Below are positions 36,137-45,242 of a stretch of 64,000 nt of DNA, one piece after another. The translations under genes and the position numbers were made by a program. The DNA is from Gracilimonas sp046602855 (lineage in GTDB: Bacteria > Bacteroidota > Rhodothermia > Balneolales > Balneolaceae). Where the stretch lies: the NCBI RefSeq assembly GCF_046602855.1, contig NZ_JBKINJ010000002.1:558001-622000 (forward strand), read 5' to 3'. Under the pieces are notes generated by a model, which worked only from the letters and a program-made list of their open reading frames with translations, was not told the origin of the DNA and ran no database searches. Position 1 is the first letter of the stretch, and each line of letters opens with the position of its first letter.

Positions 36137-36166
36137 AGGGATAGATTTAATAGTCTATCCCTTTTT
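36137..36166 (+). terminator. Terminator after the M28 peptidase gene
   Basis: GGGATAGA (36138-36145) pairs with TCTATCCC (36154-36161) and is followed by TTTTT. It overlaps by two bases the end of the convergent CHAT gene. Confidence 0.85.
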
Positions 36167-39086
36167 ATTTTCCGATCAGTATGAAAGGAGCCCAGTGAAC
36201 CGGGTGACTGTAATAAGGGTGAGAGATCATAGACAATTTGGCGTCGCGCAAAGCTTTGGTCTTATAATCAAACAAAGGGTGTCGGTAAAAGCCGAACCAA
36301 TCCAGTGTACGGTTCATGATCCCATAATCAGCAGCTTCATGAAGTATTAGCTTACTGTAAAATTCAGACATGAAATCAGCCGTGCTGCGGTCGTAGATAT
36401 TCCATAAACTGACCATAACTGCAGATGAACCGGCCGACAGAAAAGAACGCTGAAGGCCGATCAGACCTTCACCCGATACGATCTTACCCATACCGGTATT
36501 GCAGGCACTTAGGGTGACGAGATCAGCATTAAGATTTAATCCGGAGATCTCTGTACTGTTTAAATATCCATCCTCTCCAAACAATGATTCAATAGCGGTT
36601 TTTTTTGAAAGTATTAACCCGCTTTGAGAGGGGTTCAACTCATCTATATTACCATGAGTGGCAAAATGTAAGAATCTGAATTGACCGAGGTTGTGTGATT
36701 TGAGTCCTGCTTCGGTTACATCATCATTCTTGAGGATCTTGGCCTTGTCAAAGTTCTTTGCGATAGATTCAACTTCTATCAGTGTTGACGGTAGAGAAGC
36801 AAAATTATCTTGTGAGCTTACCTCAGTACTTAAAGTGCCTTCCACAAACCCGGACCCAGCAACAGCAAGTATATCGAAACTGGTTGACCTATGTGGGGAC
36901 TGAATAAATGGATAGATGGAGGCAGATGGAAGGTATTTGACGTTAATGTCCTCGATCAGATAATTTGTGCCATTATGAAGAGCTTCAAAAGGCAAAAAAG
37001 TCAAATTTCCTTCGGGAACAATGATCAGATTGCTGATCAGATCGTTTGAAATGGAAAGGGGGTGCTCTACCAATAACTCAAAGAGAGGGAGGGAAAGCTT
37101 ATTTAGTTCGTTAACCGGCGCCTCCTCAATGATCCTGTTTCTGTATGAACTGATGAGGTTTGTAAGGTGCTCCATTGGATTTTTCCCGGCAATGCTATCT
37201 ACAAGAACGGTCTTAAGATCATTTTCGGTAACAAGGAATACCATGAGCTCTTGTTTTGCATAAGCAAACTCAAGAATTGCAGTTTCTTCAGGAATCAAAG
37301 CCATTACCTGTTTAGCTGTCAAGGCTTCCGGGTACTCAAAATTTTTCCATTCGGGAATATCCTGGCGGATCTCATTTACAAAACTTTGATACTTGAATTC
37401 CAGGTCTTTAAGTTGATTCCTAGACGCACGAATATCGTTTTCATCCTGAGTCTGTTGAATTTTGTTATATAGCTGATCGATCTGCTTACCCATCTGTTGT
37501 TTTTTGATGAGCGTGGACTCGTCAAGTTGCTGAAAGAATTTGTTTTCAGCTTCTGCCAACTCATCCATCAAGACCCGTGCTTTGGCTGATTCAACCAGGT
37601 CATATGCCTTTTCAGATTCATTATCGGCGATATACCACGAAGCTACTTCATTGTAGAAACCGGCATATTGACTAAAAAAGCCGGAGCGAAAGGCTAACCC
37701 TGCCACATTTGTTCTTATAGAATCGATCAGCGAAAAAGCTTCACCGGCATAATAGTAGGAACTGTCTGAAGATATCTTTTGATATGCTCTAGCAAGGTCG
37801 ATCGCCGGGAATATCCTGTTAGAGGTAGATCTTTCTTTTGACAGCATATAAGCTTTTGTGAATTCCCGGAGGCTTTCATTAAGATCACCTTGCTTGCTAT
37901 AAAGTTCGCCTAGAAGTGAGTGCCCCCTGATCTGTTGATCCATATAAGCTTTTTCACCTGAAAGGTTAAAAACTTCCTTGATATAATTCTCAGCTTTATT
38001 GTAGTTTTGTTTTTTAATTTCAAGCTGTGCAAAATCCAGATAGAGATCAGCAAGGGTTTGAGGTGAGTCTGCTCGCTCCATCCAGTTTAATGCTTCGATA
38101 TAGAAAGTCTCGGCATTTTCGAGGTCGTTAGTTAGAATGGCAACACCAGCAAGTTGCATGAGATTTTTAGCGATCGATACGGGGCGGTCTGTTTTGTAGT
38201 TAGTTTCCAGGGCCTCGTTGTAGTAAGCCAGTGCATTATCGTGATCACCGGAGCGCAAGTAAAGGTTTCCAATATTTATGAGTGTCTGCGTGATATCATA
38301 GGGGTTTTTCAGCATTCGGGAGAGTTCCAGTGATTTACTGTAATAAATAATGGAACTATCAGGCTGGCCCATATCATTATAACTGGCGGCCATATTATGG
38401 TAAGCAATATCCATCAGGTTTGGATTCCCCACTTTCTCACGGATAGCCAGACTCTGGCGTATATATTTATTTGCCTGGTTATGTAATCCCAATTCCCGAA
38501 GAGTTGCGAACATCCCGTTCAGCACAAATGAAAGCCGATACTCTTCTCCGGTTGCTTCATAGATTTCTTTGGCTTTTTTCTGATGAGTAAATGCTCTTTC
38601 ATAATCTCCGGTATAGAGATATGCATAAGAGATATTATTGTTAAGCCTGCCGATAAGTACTGAGTCTTCTGATGAATTAGCAAAATCAATAGCCCGCAGA
38701 TAGTATTCTTTTGAATTATCATATTGTTCAAGCTGACGATAAGCCCAGCCAATGTAATTTTTAATGAGTGCCTTTAGATCATCAGGGGTTTGCTCAGGCT
38801 TTAATTCATCAATAGTAAGAAGGGAATTCAAACCCTCCTGGACCTTACCCGAACTCATCAATGCATCACCATACCTATACATCGATCTTACCCAGTTTAC
38901 AGAATCCTCTAGTTGCAGATAGAGTTGTCCTGATTCTTCAAAATTGTTTGCAGCTTGATCGTATTGAGCACTCTCATAAAAATCCTGCCCACTAGAGAAT
39001 AGAGAATCCGGATCCTGAGCAAAGGCACTCACTGAAAAAATTATGCTACTGAATACAATTATTATATTCGTTGAAAACACCCTCAT
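36165..39086 (-). CDS. Exported TPR-CHAT caspase-like protease
   Basis: The 973-aa protein has a signal peptide (about 1-23), some ten or more tetratricopeptide repeats in residues 25-480, a coiled-coil linker (about 485-590), and a C-terminal CHAT domain (about 680-973). The caspase-type dyad is intact: FATHGNID supplies H811 and SACNTGMGK supplies C862, followed by LQRSFLSAGSSAVMVSLWNI. The TPR part probably binds partner or substrate, and CHAT cleaves it. Because of the signal peptide it acts outside the cytoplasm, unlike the TPR-CHAT of type III-E CRISPR. Neighbours include an ECF sigma factor and another TPR protein. Confidence 0.88.
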   Translation of the reverse strand: MRVFSTNIIIVFSSIIFSVSAFAQDPDSLFSSGQDFYESAQYDQAANNFEESGQLYLQLEDSVNWVRSMYRYGDALMSSGKVQEGLNSLLTIDELKPEQTPDDLKALIKNYIGWAYRQLEQYDNSKEYYLRAIDFANSSEDSVLIGRLNNNISYAYLYTGDYERAFTHQKKAKEIYEATGEEYRLSFVLNGMFATLRELGLHNQANKYIRQSLAIREKVGNPNLMDIAYHNMAASYNDMGQPDSSIIYYSKSLELSRMLKNPYDITQTLINIGNLYLRSGDHDNALAYYNEALETNYKTDRPVSIAKNLMQLAGVAILTNDLENAETFYIEALNWMERADSPQTLADLYLDFAQLEIKKQNYNKAENYIKEVFNLSGEKAYMDQQIRGHSLLGELYSKQGDLNESLREFTKAYMLSKERSTSNRIFPAIDLARAYQKISSDSSYYYAGEAFSLIDSIRTNVAGLAFRSGFFSQYAGFYNEVASWYIADNESEKAYDLVESAKARVLMDELAEAENKFFQQLDESTLIKKQQMGKQIDQLYNKIQQTQDENDIRASRNQLKDLEFKYQSFVNEIRQDIPEWKNFEYPEALTAKQVMALIPEETAILEFAYAKQELMVFLVTENDLKTVLVDSIAGKNPMEHLTNLISSYRNRIIEEAPVNELNKLSLPLFELLVEHPLSISNDLISNLIIVPEGNLTFLPFEALHNGTNYLIEDINVKYLPSASIYPFIQSPHRSTSFDILAVAGSGFVEGTLSTEVSSQDNFASLPSTLIEVESIAKNFDKAKILKNDDVTEAGLKSHNLGQFRFLHFATHGNIDELNPSQSGLILSKKTAIESLFGEDGYLNSTEISGLNLNADLVTLSACNTGMGKIVSGEGLIGLQRSFLSAGSSAVMVSLWNIYDRSTADFMSEFYSKLILHEAADYGIMNRTLDWFGFYRHPLFDYKTKALRDAKLSMISHPYYSHPVHWAPFILIGK

Positions 39087-39472
39087 GTCATACCTTTCAG
39101 CCTATTGCATGTGAAAATAATATATTGTTTTTTGCTTCTGACCATTAATAAATAAAATATCAAATGAAGGATACGGTTAAGTATAATATTAATTATAAAT
39201 CACCTGACGAAGATAATGAAACCGGTGGCGGTGATGACGATGATGGTGGCAAAGTTGATGGAAATACAGGATAAATACATAAATGTAAATGCATTTTATA
39301 AATAATAGTTGTGCCTGTATGTGATCCAATAATCTATTATTAGGAATCTGTTCATCAGGAAGCATGCCAATTTATATACTAATTATTATGGTGCCTGCTA
39401 TATCAGGTTGTAGTAAATAAGAGACGCCACGGGCAAAAACGTTACATTACAAGCCGATTAATTCCGGATTTA
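39087..39472. other. 386-bp gap between the CHAT and ftsY genes
   Basis: AT-rich, with no conserved gene. It holds two tiny plus-strand frames (39164-39274 and 39364-39420) described elsewhere, and presumably the CHAT promoter. No terminator or repeat was found. Confidence 0.5.
39164..39274 (+). CDS. Possible 36-aa acidic peptide
   Basis: A short frame divergent from the CHAT gene encodes MKDTVKYNINYKSPDEDNET followed by a Gly/Asp-rich tail (GGGDDDDGGKVDG). It has no homologue that I recognise, no clear ribosome-binding site and no signal peptide. The biased composition is the only reason to list it; it may be chance. Confidence 0.25.
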   Translation: MKDTVKYNINYKSPDEDNETGGGDDDDGGKVDGNTG

Positions 39473-40426
39473 TTATTCACCAAATAATGCGTTGACAAAG
39501 TCAGCACGATCAAAAACCTGAAGGTCTTCGATCTGCTCTCCCAGGCCAATGTATTTTACTGGTACATTCAATTCATTTGAAACGCCTATCACGATGCCAC
39601 CTTTAGCTGTGCCATCCAGTTTTGTGAGAGCCAGACCGGTGATGTCTACCGTTTCGGTGAATGCTTTAGCTTGTTGCATAGCGTTTTGTCCTGTTGAGGC
39701 ATCCAGTACCAGGATGACTTCATGTGGGGCGCCATCAACTACTTTACCCATCACACGCTTTATTTTGGCAAGTTCTTCCATGAGAGCTTTTTTGTTATGC
39801 AGGCGACCGGCAGTATCGATGAGGGCAACATCGGCGCTTCGAGCTTTAGCTGCAGCAACGGTATCATAGGCAACAGAAGCGGGGTCAGCATTTTGACCCT
39901 GTTGTATGATCGGAACATCTGCCCGTTCACTCCAGATCTTTAATTGATTTACAGCGGCAGCACGGAAAGTATCAGCAGCACCTAATATCACATTTTTCCC
40001 TGCTTTTTTGTAGAGATGCGCCAGTTTACCGATAGTGGTTGTTTTACCTACCCCGTTAACACCAACCACCAGGATTACGTGTGGTTTGACCGGGAATTCG
40101 GCATCAAACTCTGCCGGCTTATCAGGGGCGTTGTCCTCTAGAAGGTCAACGATCTCCTGCCGTAACATGGTTTGTAATTCATCCTGTGTAACGAATTTGT
40201 CTCTTGCTACACGGTCTTCAATTTTCTTGATGATCTCTATGGTCGTATTTACACCGACATCAGAAGTGATCAGTATTTCTTCCAGATCGTCCAAAATAGC
40301 ATCATCGACCTTGTCTTTGCCGACAAAGGCTTTTCCGATCTTATTAAGCAGGCCATCCCGGCTTTTTTGAACGCCTTCATCCAGCTTTTCTTTTTTCTTA
40401 AGTCCTAATTTTTCTAGAAATCCCAT
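39473..40426 (-). CDS. ftsY: Signal recognition particle receptor FtsY
   Basis: The 317-aa SRP GTPase receives ribosome-nascent chain complexes at the membrane. The N domain starts MGFLEKLGLKKKEKLDEG. The G domain carries GVNGVGKTTTIGKLA (P-loop), AADTFRAAAVNQLKIW (insertion box), ALIDTAGRLHNKKALMEEL (G3), TKLDGTAKGG (G4) and the closing GLGEQIEDLQVFD. The acidic A domain of E. coli FtsY is absent, as in many bacteria. The start ATG is 8 bp beyond the stop of the CDP-alcohol phosphatidyltransferase gene, so the two are probably one operon. Confidence 0.96.
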   Translation of the reverse strand: MGFLEKLGLKKKEKLDEGVQKSRDGLLNKIGKAFVGKDKVDDAILDDLEEILITSDVGVNTTIEIIKKIEDRVARDKFVTQDELQTMLRQEIVDLLEDNAPDKPAEFDAEFPVKPHVILVVGVNGVGKTTTIGKLAHLYKKAGKNVILGAADTFRAAAVNQLKIWSERADVPIIQQGQNADPASVAYDTVAAAKARSADVALIDTAGRLHNKKALMEELAKIKRVMGKVVDGAPHEVILVLDASTGQNAMQQAKAFTETVDITGLALTKLDGTAKGGIVIGVSNELNVPVKYIGLGEQIEDLQVFDRADFVNALFGE

Positions 40427-40434
40427 GTATCAAA

Positions 40435-41028
40435 CTAATTGAATTTTGCTCCGCGCATAATGAGGCGGTAGCGGTTAAAATAATCTATCCACGATATAAC
40501 CATTAGGGTTACCGAACAAGCCAGTAAAAACATGTGAACGTTCGTGGCTTCCTGGAAAAAGAACACAGAGATCCAGTACAGTGCCAATACATTCACTGAT
40601 ATCTTGCCCGACATAATAGCCATCGCCACTTTATCATATTTACTTTTAATGAAATATGAACCTAGCATGATGGATATATCGCGGAACATAGCAAGCAACA
40701 AGAACCATAACGGTATCCATCCGATCCACACAGTATAGATAAACAATACCAATGCACATAATTTGTCGGCAATAGGATCTATCATCTTCCCGATTTCCGA
40801 AATAGTGTTGGTTTTTCGTGCGATATAACCATCCAGATAATCTGAGATCACGCCGTAAAAGATCAGAATGCCAATGGTGGCATTAACCTGATAATCGTTA
40901 ATGTAGTGTAAATATACGATAGGAAAGGCCACCAGAATTCTGGAAAAGGAGATCATATTCGACCAGGTCATAACTCGACCGGTCACCTTCACTTTTTTCC
41001 CGTCTATATTTTTGATTTTTGTAGCCAA
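40435..41028 (-). CDS. CDP-alcohol phosphatidyltransferase (PgsA-like)
   Basis: The 197-aa membrane enzyme has the complete family motif D63-YL-D66-G67-YI-A70-R71-x8-G80-x3-D84-x3-D88 and about five helices. It swaps CMP of a CDP-diacylglycerol for an alcohol. Size and the TWSNMISFSRILVAFPIVY start fit phosphatidylglycerophosphate synthase best, but cardiolipin or other head-group synthases cannot be excluded. It is upstream of ftsY (8 bp) and divergent from the Nudix gene. Confidence 0.88.
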   Translation of the reverse strand: MATKIKNIDGKKVKVTGRVMTWSNMISFSRILVAFPIVYLHYINDYQVNATIGILIFYGVISDYLDGYIARKTNTISEIGKMIDPIADKLCALVLFIYTVWIGWIPLWFLLLAMFRDISIMLGSYFIKSKYDKVAMAIMSGKISVNVLALYWISVFFFQEATNVHMFLLACSVTLMVISWIDYFNRYRLIMRGAKFN

Positions 41029-41090
41029 ACCTTGTTTTTATTTGCGATATTGCCCACCAAATTTACAGTCATTAATACTCTAAAACCAAT

Positions 41091-41660
41091 ATGAAGGACC
41101 ATAAATTACTGGTAGAGAATAAGCTAAATTCTAAAGAGATATTTAAGGGAAAGCTTTTACACGTTTTTTACGATGATGTGGAACTTCCTGATGGCACAGT
41201 CTCTTCACGGGAATGGATAAAACATCCGGGAGCCTGTGCAGTAGTACCTGTTTATGAGAACGGAGAGATCATGATGATAAGGCAATTCCGCTACCCAATG
41301 GATCAGATATTCTGGGAAGTGCCGGCCGGTAAAATTGATGCCGGAGAATCTCAGGATAAAACAGCTGTGAGGGAATTAGAGGAAGAGGCCGGTGTTACAA
41401 CTGAGAACCTTGCCTATGTGGGGCATTTCTGTCCTGCCATTGGTTATTCTGATGAGATCATTCACATTTATGTGGCATGGAACCTGGGTGCAGTACCCCA
41501 AAAAGTAGATGACGACGAATTTGTGACACGTCACAGAATGCCTTTCAAAGAAGCCGTTGAAATGGTTCATAACGGTGAGATCAACGACGGAAAGACAGTC
41601 ATCTGCCTATTGAGAGCCTGGCACTGGTGGATGAAAAACTCACCTTTTAAGCTTGATTAA
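41091..41660 (+). CDS. Nudix hydrolase, ADP-ribose pyrophosphatase type
   Basis: The 189-aa protein has a complete Nudix box (GKIDAGE-x7-RELEEEAGV, residues 80-102). It also has the upstream IRQFRYPMDQIFWEVPAGK typical of ADP-ribose pyrophosphatases, where the strand swaps into the dimer partner. It probably splits ADP-ribose or related nucleotide sugars to AMP and sugar phosphate. The stop overlaps the stop of the convergent membrane protein gene by three bases. Confidence 0.9.
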   Translation: MKDHKLLVENKLNSKEIFKGKLLHVFYDDVELPDGTVSSREWIKHPGACAVVPVYENGEIMMIRQFRYPMDQIFWEVPAGKIDAGESQDKTAVRELEEEAGVTTENLAYVGHFCPAIGYSDEIIHIYVAWNLGAVPQKVDDDEFVTRHRMPFKEAVEMVHNGEINDGKTVICLLRAWHWWMKNSPFKLD

Positions 41661-42118
41661 TTGTTTGACTGAACTTGCTCAGTGTAGGCTTCAGTGTGCA
41701 TGATCTCTCCGCCTTCGTAAGCCACATACATAAGTATACCGGCGGTTATCAGTGCCGTTACCAGTATCACGATATGTAAACCGGTTTCAAACCTGAGGTT
41801 CAGCTTTTTGGCAGCTAAAGCTGCAATGCTGAGCAAACCCATCACAATTGCGAACCACAAAGATAATTCTGCGGCTTCTTCATGATCATGAATGGCATCG
41901 TGAGAGACAGTAGCAACTTCTTCCACGATATCTTCAGCAGACTCGCCGGTTTCTATGGCTACATAGCTGCCGATGGCTCCGAAAATGAACAATACAAAAG
42001 CAATATTGCGAATAGACGAACTACTTTTATACATGCCCCAGATCAGGATGAAGATTCCGATCACAGTTGTAAAGATGGGAATGTGATTAACGATAAGATG
42101 TAAATGTGCGGGATTCAT
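41657..42118 (-). CDS. Small membrane protein ending the metal-efflux cluster (DUF2231-like)
   Basis: The 153-aa protein has four hydrophobic helices and several His residues near the membrane surface (HLHLIVNHIPIF at the N-terminus, VSHDAIHDHEEAAE between helices 2 and 3). It resembles DUF2231-type membrane proteins. It follows the RND pump gene by 16 bp and ends the minus-strand cluster, so a role in metal sensing or binding is plausible but not shown. Confidence 0.7.
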   Translation of the reverse strand: MNPAHLHLIVNHIPIFTTVIGIFILIWGMYKSSSSIRNIAFVLFIFGAIGSYVAIETGESAEDIVEEVATVSHDAIHDHEEAAELSLWFAIVMGLLSIAALAAKKLNLRFETGLHIVILVTALITAGILMYVAYEGGEIMHTEAYTEQVQSNN

Positions 42119-42134
42119 GACGTATTCCGTTTGA

Positions 42135-45100
42135 TTAGAATTCCTGAGTTTTGTCCACTAATTTTTTCCCTTTTTCCATCCAGTGGTAGATGGTGGGCAG
42201 TACTAATAATGTGAGTAGAGTTGAAGTGACAAGTCCGCCGATAACAACGGAGGCGAGTGGGCGCTGTACTTCAGACCCGGGACCCACGTTGAAAGCCATA
42301 GGCAAGAAGCCAAGGCTGGCAACTAAGGCAGTCATCAATACAGGTCGCAAACGATCAGCCGAGCCTTGAATAACGGCCTCTTTTAATCCTTTTCCATTTA
42401 TTCGAAGATCGTTGAGGTGAGATATCAGTACAATACCGTTCAAAACCGCAACCCCGAATAAGGCAACAAAACCGATACTCGCGGAAACCGAAAGATACAG
42501 TCCGCGCATCCAGAGTATGAAAATACCACCTGAGAGTGCAATAGGGAGGTTAAGGAAGATGAGCATGGTAAACCGGAATTTGCCGAACATCATATACAAC
42601 AGACCGATAATAATAAGAAGTGAGATTGGGACAACAACATAAAGGTGATTCATGGCCCTTTGCTGATCCTCAAATGCTCCCCCATACTGCAGAAAGTAAC
42701 CGGCAGGAACATCGATATTACTTTCAATGGCTTCCTGAAGATTTGCTACATAAGTTCCTGTGTCAATGTCACGAATATTAATACCGAGTATGGTTCGTCT
42801 CCAGCCATTCTCACGGGCTATTTCGCGCGGTCCTTCTTCAGCATAGATATGGGCCACTTGTTTTAATGGAATATAACCGCCGTTTGGAAGCTGTAATGGA
42901 ACCTCCATGATATCCTGAAATGTATTACGAAGGTTTTCCGGTAAACGGACTACGATGTCAAATCGACGCTGGCCTTCAAAGATCTCTCCGGCTACACTGC
43001 CGCCAATACCGGTCTCAATCACACGTTGAACATCATTAACGTTCAGCCCGAATGAAGCGACAGCTTCGCGGTCTATTTCGATATTGAAATACGGTTGACC
43101 ACTGCTTTGTTCCAGATAGTGGTTATCGGTTCCTTCAACATCATTCAGAATGGATGAAATATACCGCCCAACCTTATCCAATACCTCAAGTTCTTCACCA
43201 AATATCTTAACAGCGATGTCTGACTTAACTCCACTTGTCAGCTCATCTACCCGCATGGCAATGGGTTGTGTAAAGTTGTAGGATAGACCGGGTTCAGTCT
43301 CAAGATAGGGTCGGATGAGGTCAATGATATCTTCTTTGGAAAGTCCGTCACGCCATTCTTCACGGGGTTTTAATACTACCCAGATATCTGTTTGATGTAC
43401 ACCCATCCAATCGTTAGCGAGATCGGAGCGGCCTGTTTTTGGAACCACCGTTCTGATTTCAGGGATATTTTGACTGAGCTTTCCGGCTAGCCAATCGGCA
43501 TTTTGGACTGATTCTTCCAGCGTAACAGAAGGCATTCGAACCTGTTCAATCAGGATGGAACCCTCATCCAATTCAGGTAAAAACTCGGTTCCAAGAAATG
43601 GAAGTAAGGTCAGGGAAGAGAGGAATACGACAACAGCAGAACCGATAGTAATGGTTTTTTTATTGAGACTTAGCTCAAGGAATTTTTTGTAGCGTGGGCG
43701 CAACCAGTTGATCACGTAGTTCTTTCGAAGCTTCACGCCATTCTTAAACACAATGGCAGACATAGCCGGTATATATACAAGGGCCAGGATCAAGGAACCG
43801 AAAACAGCCGTTGCCACGGTAATGGCCATTGGCCTGAATAGAATTCCTTCCATACCAGAAAAAGTCATAACGGGTACATATACCATTAAAATAATAAGGA
43901 CACCGAAGAATATAGGGCGGGCCACTTCGTGAGCGGCTTCTCGGATCACAACGAGTTTCGGTTTGTCAGATTTATCTTTGTTGAGCCTGTGAACAACATT
44001 TTCAACCATGACCACAGATCCATCCACCACCATACCAAAGTCAATGGCACCAAGACTCATAAGGTTTGCTGCAAGTCCGAGTTGGTCCATCCCGATAAAG
44101 GCAAAAAGCATGGATAGTGGGATAACGGAAGCCACTATGATAGCCCCTGTTATCTCACCCAAAAGCAGTAAAAGGACAGCGATCACAAAAAAGCCACCTT
44201 CCACCAGGTTGGTGATGATAGTGCTTGTGGTACGATCAACCAGATCGGACTGATCGTAGAATTTTTCAATGGTCACGCCCTCAGGCAGACTTTTGTTGAC
44301 CTCATCGATCTTGACATTTATATCATCGATCACCTCGCGACCGTTACCGCCACGAAGCATCATAACGATACCGGTTACTATTTCTCCTTTTCCATCCTGA
44401 GTTACCGCTCCCTGCCGAAGCTGACGCCCAAGAGTTACCTCAGCAATATCTTTTATATAGATAGGACGGTTATCCAGGTCTTTGACAATGATATCCTCAA
44501 TATCTTTCGGATCACTGATCTGCCCAAAACCACGGATAATATATTGTTCCCGGTTATGTTCAAGGAAATTACCGCCCGATACACTGTTATTGTTTGCAAT
44601 GGCATCAGTCAGGTCTTTTAGGCCGATCCCAAAATTTCGCAGCCTGTCAGGATCCACCTGAACTTCATACTGTTTTACAAATCCGCCAAAAGAGTTGATC
44701 TCAGTAACTCCCTGAACCGTCTTAAGTTGAGGTGCGATCAGCCAGTCCTGAATGGTACGAAGTTCAGTGAGAGTATGATTTTGCCCTCTTACTACATATT
44801 GAACGATCTCACCTAAAGCGGTGGAAATTGGACCCAATTGAGGAGATGATACGCCTTCAGGTAATTCACCGGAGATACTCTGTACTCTTTGACTCACCAA
44901 TTGCCGCGCAAAATAGATATCGGTGCCTTCATCAAATTCAATGGTGACGGCTGAAAGCCCAAACTGTGAGATAGAACGAACTTCTTTGATATCCGGCAGG
45001 CCATTCATTGAGGTTTCGATCGGATAGCTAACGAGACGTTCAACATCGTAGGGAGAATAACGACCGGCTTTGGTAATAACGAGTACCTGAACGGGCGTAA

Positions 45101-45224
45101 CATCCGGTTGTGAGTTAATTGGGATATCCTGCAGTGAAAAGATACCACCCACGGCCATCAGAACAACCAGCGAGAGGGCAACGAATTTTTGACGAAGACT
45201 GAAATCAATAATATTGTTTAGCAT
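42135..45224 (-). CDS. CzcA-like heavy-metal efflux RND transporter
   Basis: The 1029-aa inner-membrane proton antiporter has twelve helices and two large periplasmic loops. Helix 4 reads DFGMVVDGSVVMVEN, the CzcA-type signature whose Asp and Glu form the proton path in Zn/Co/Cd pumps. Cu/Ag pumps (CusA) instead have a DAxxxMIEN pattern. Substrates are therefore more likely divalent cations. It is the third of the tandem TolC-like, MFP, RND genes, with 18 bp to the MFP gene and 16 bp to the small membrane protein gene. Confidence 0.93.
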   Translation of the reverse strand: MLNNIIDFSLRQKFVALSLVVLMAVGGIFSLQDIPINSQPDVTPVQVLVITKAGRYSPYDVERLVSYPIETSMNGLPDIKEVRSISQFGLSAVTIEFDEGTDIYFARQLVSQRVQSISGELPEGVSSPQLGPISTALGEIVQYVVRGQNHTLTELRTIQDWLIAPQLKTVQGVTEINSFGGFVKQYEVQVDPDRLRNFGIGLKDLTDAIANNNSVSGGNFLEHNREQYIIRGFGQISDPKDIEDIIVKDLDNRPIYIKDIAEVTLGRQLRQGAVTQDGKGEIVTGIVMMLRGGNGREVIDDINVKIDEVNKSLPEGVTIEKFYDQSDLVDRTTSTIITNLVEGGFFVIAVLLLLLGEITGAIIVASVIPLSMLFAFIGMDQLGLAANLMSLGAIDFGMVVDGSVVMVENVVHRLNKDKSDKPKLVVIREAAHEVARPIFFGVLIILMVYVPVMTFSGMEGILFRPMAITVATAVFGSLILALVYIPAMSAIVFKNGVKLRKNYVINWLRPRYKKFLELSLNKKTITIGSAVVVFLSSLTLLPFLGTEFLPELDEGSILIEQVRMPSVTLEESVQNADWLAGKLSQNIPEIRTVVPKTGRSDLANDWMGVHQTDIWVVLKPREEWRDGLSKEDIIDLIRPYLETEPGLSYNFTQPIAMRVDELTSGVKSDIAVKIFGEELEVLDKVGRYISSILNDVEGTDNHYLEQSSGQPYFNIEIDREAVASFGLNVNDVQRVIETGIGGSVAGEIFEGQRRFDIVVRLPENLRNTFQDIMEVPLQLPNGGYIPLKQVAHIYAEEGPREIARENGWRRTILGINIRDIDTGTYVANLQEAIESNIDVPAGYFLQYGGAFEDQQRAMNHLYVVVPISLLIIIGLLYMMFGKFRFTMLIFLNLPIALSGGIFILWMRGLYLSVSASIGFVALFGVAVLNGIVLISHLNDLRINGKGLKEAVIQGSADRLRPVLMTALVASLGFLPMAFNVGPGSEVQRPLASVVIGGLVTSTLLTLLVLPTIYHWMEKGKKLVDKTQEF

Positions 45225-45242
45225 GGTATCGCTGATAAAATG

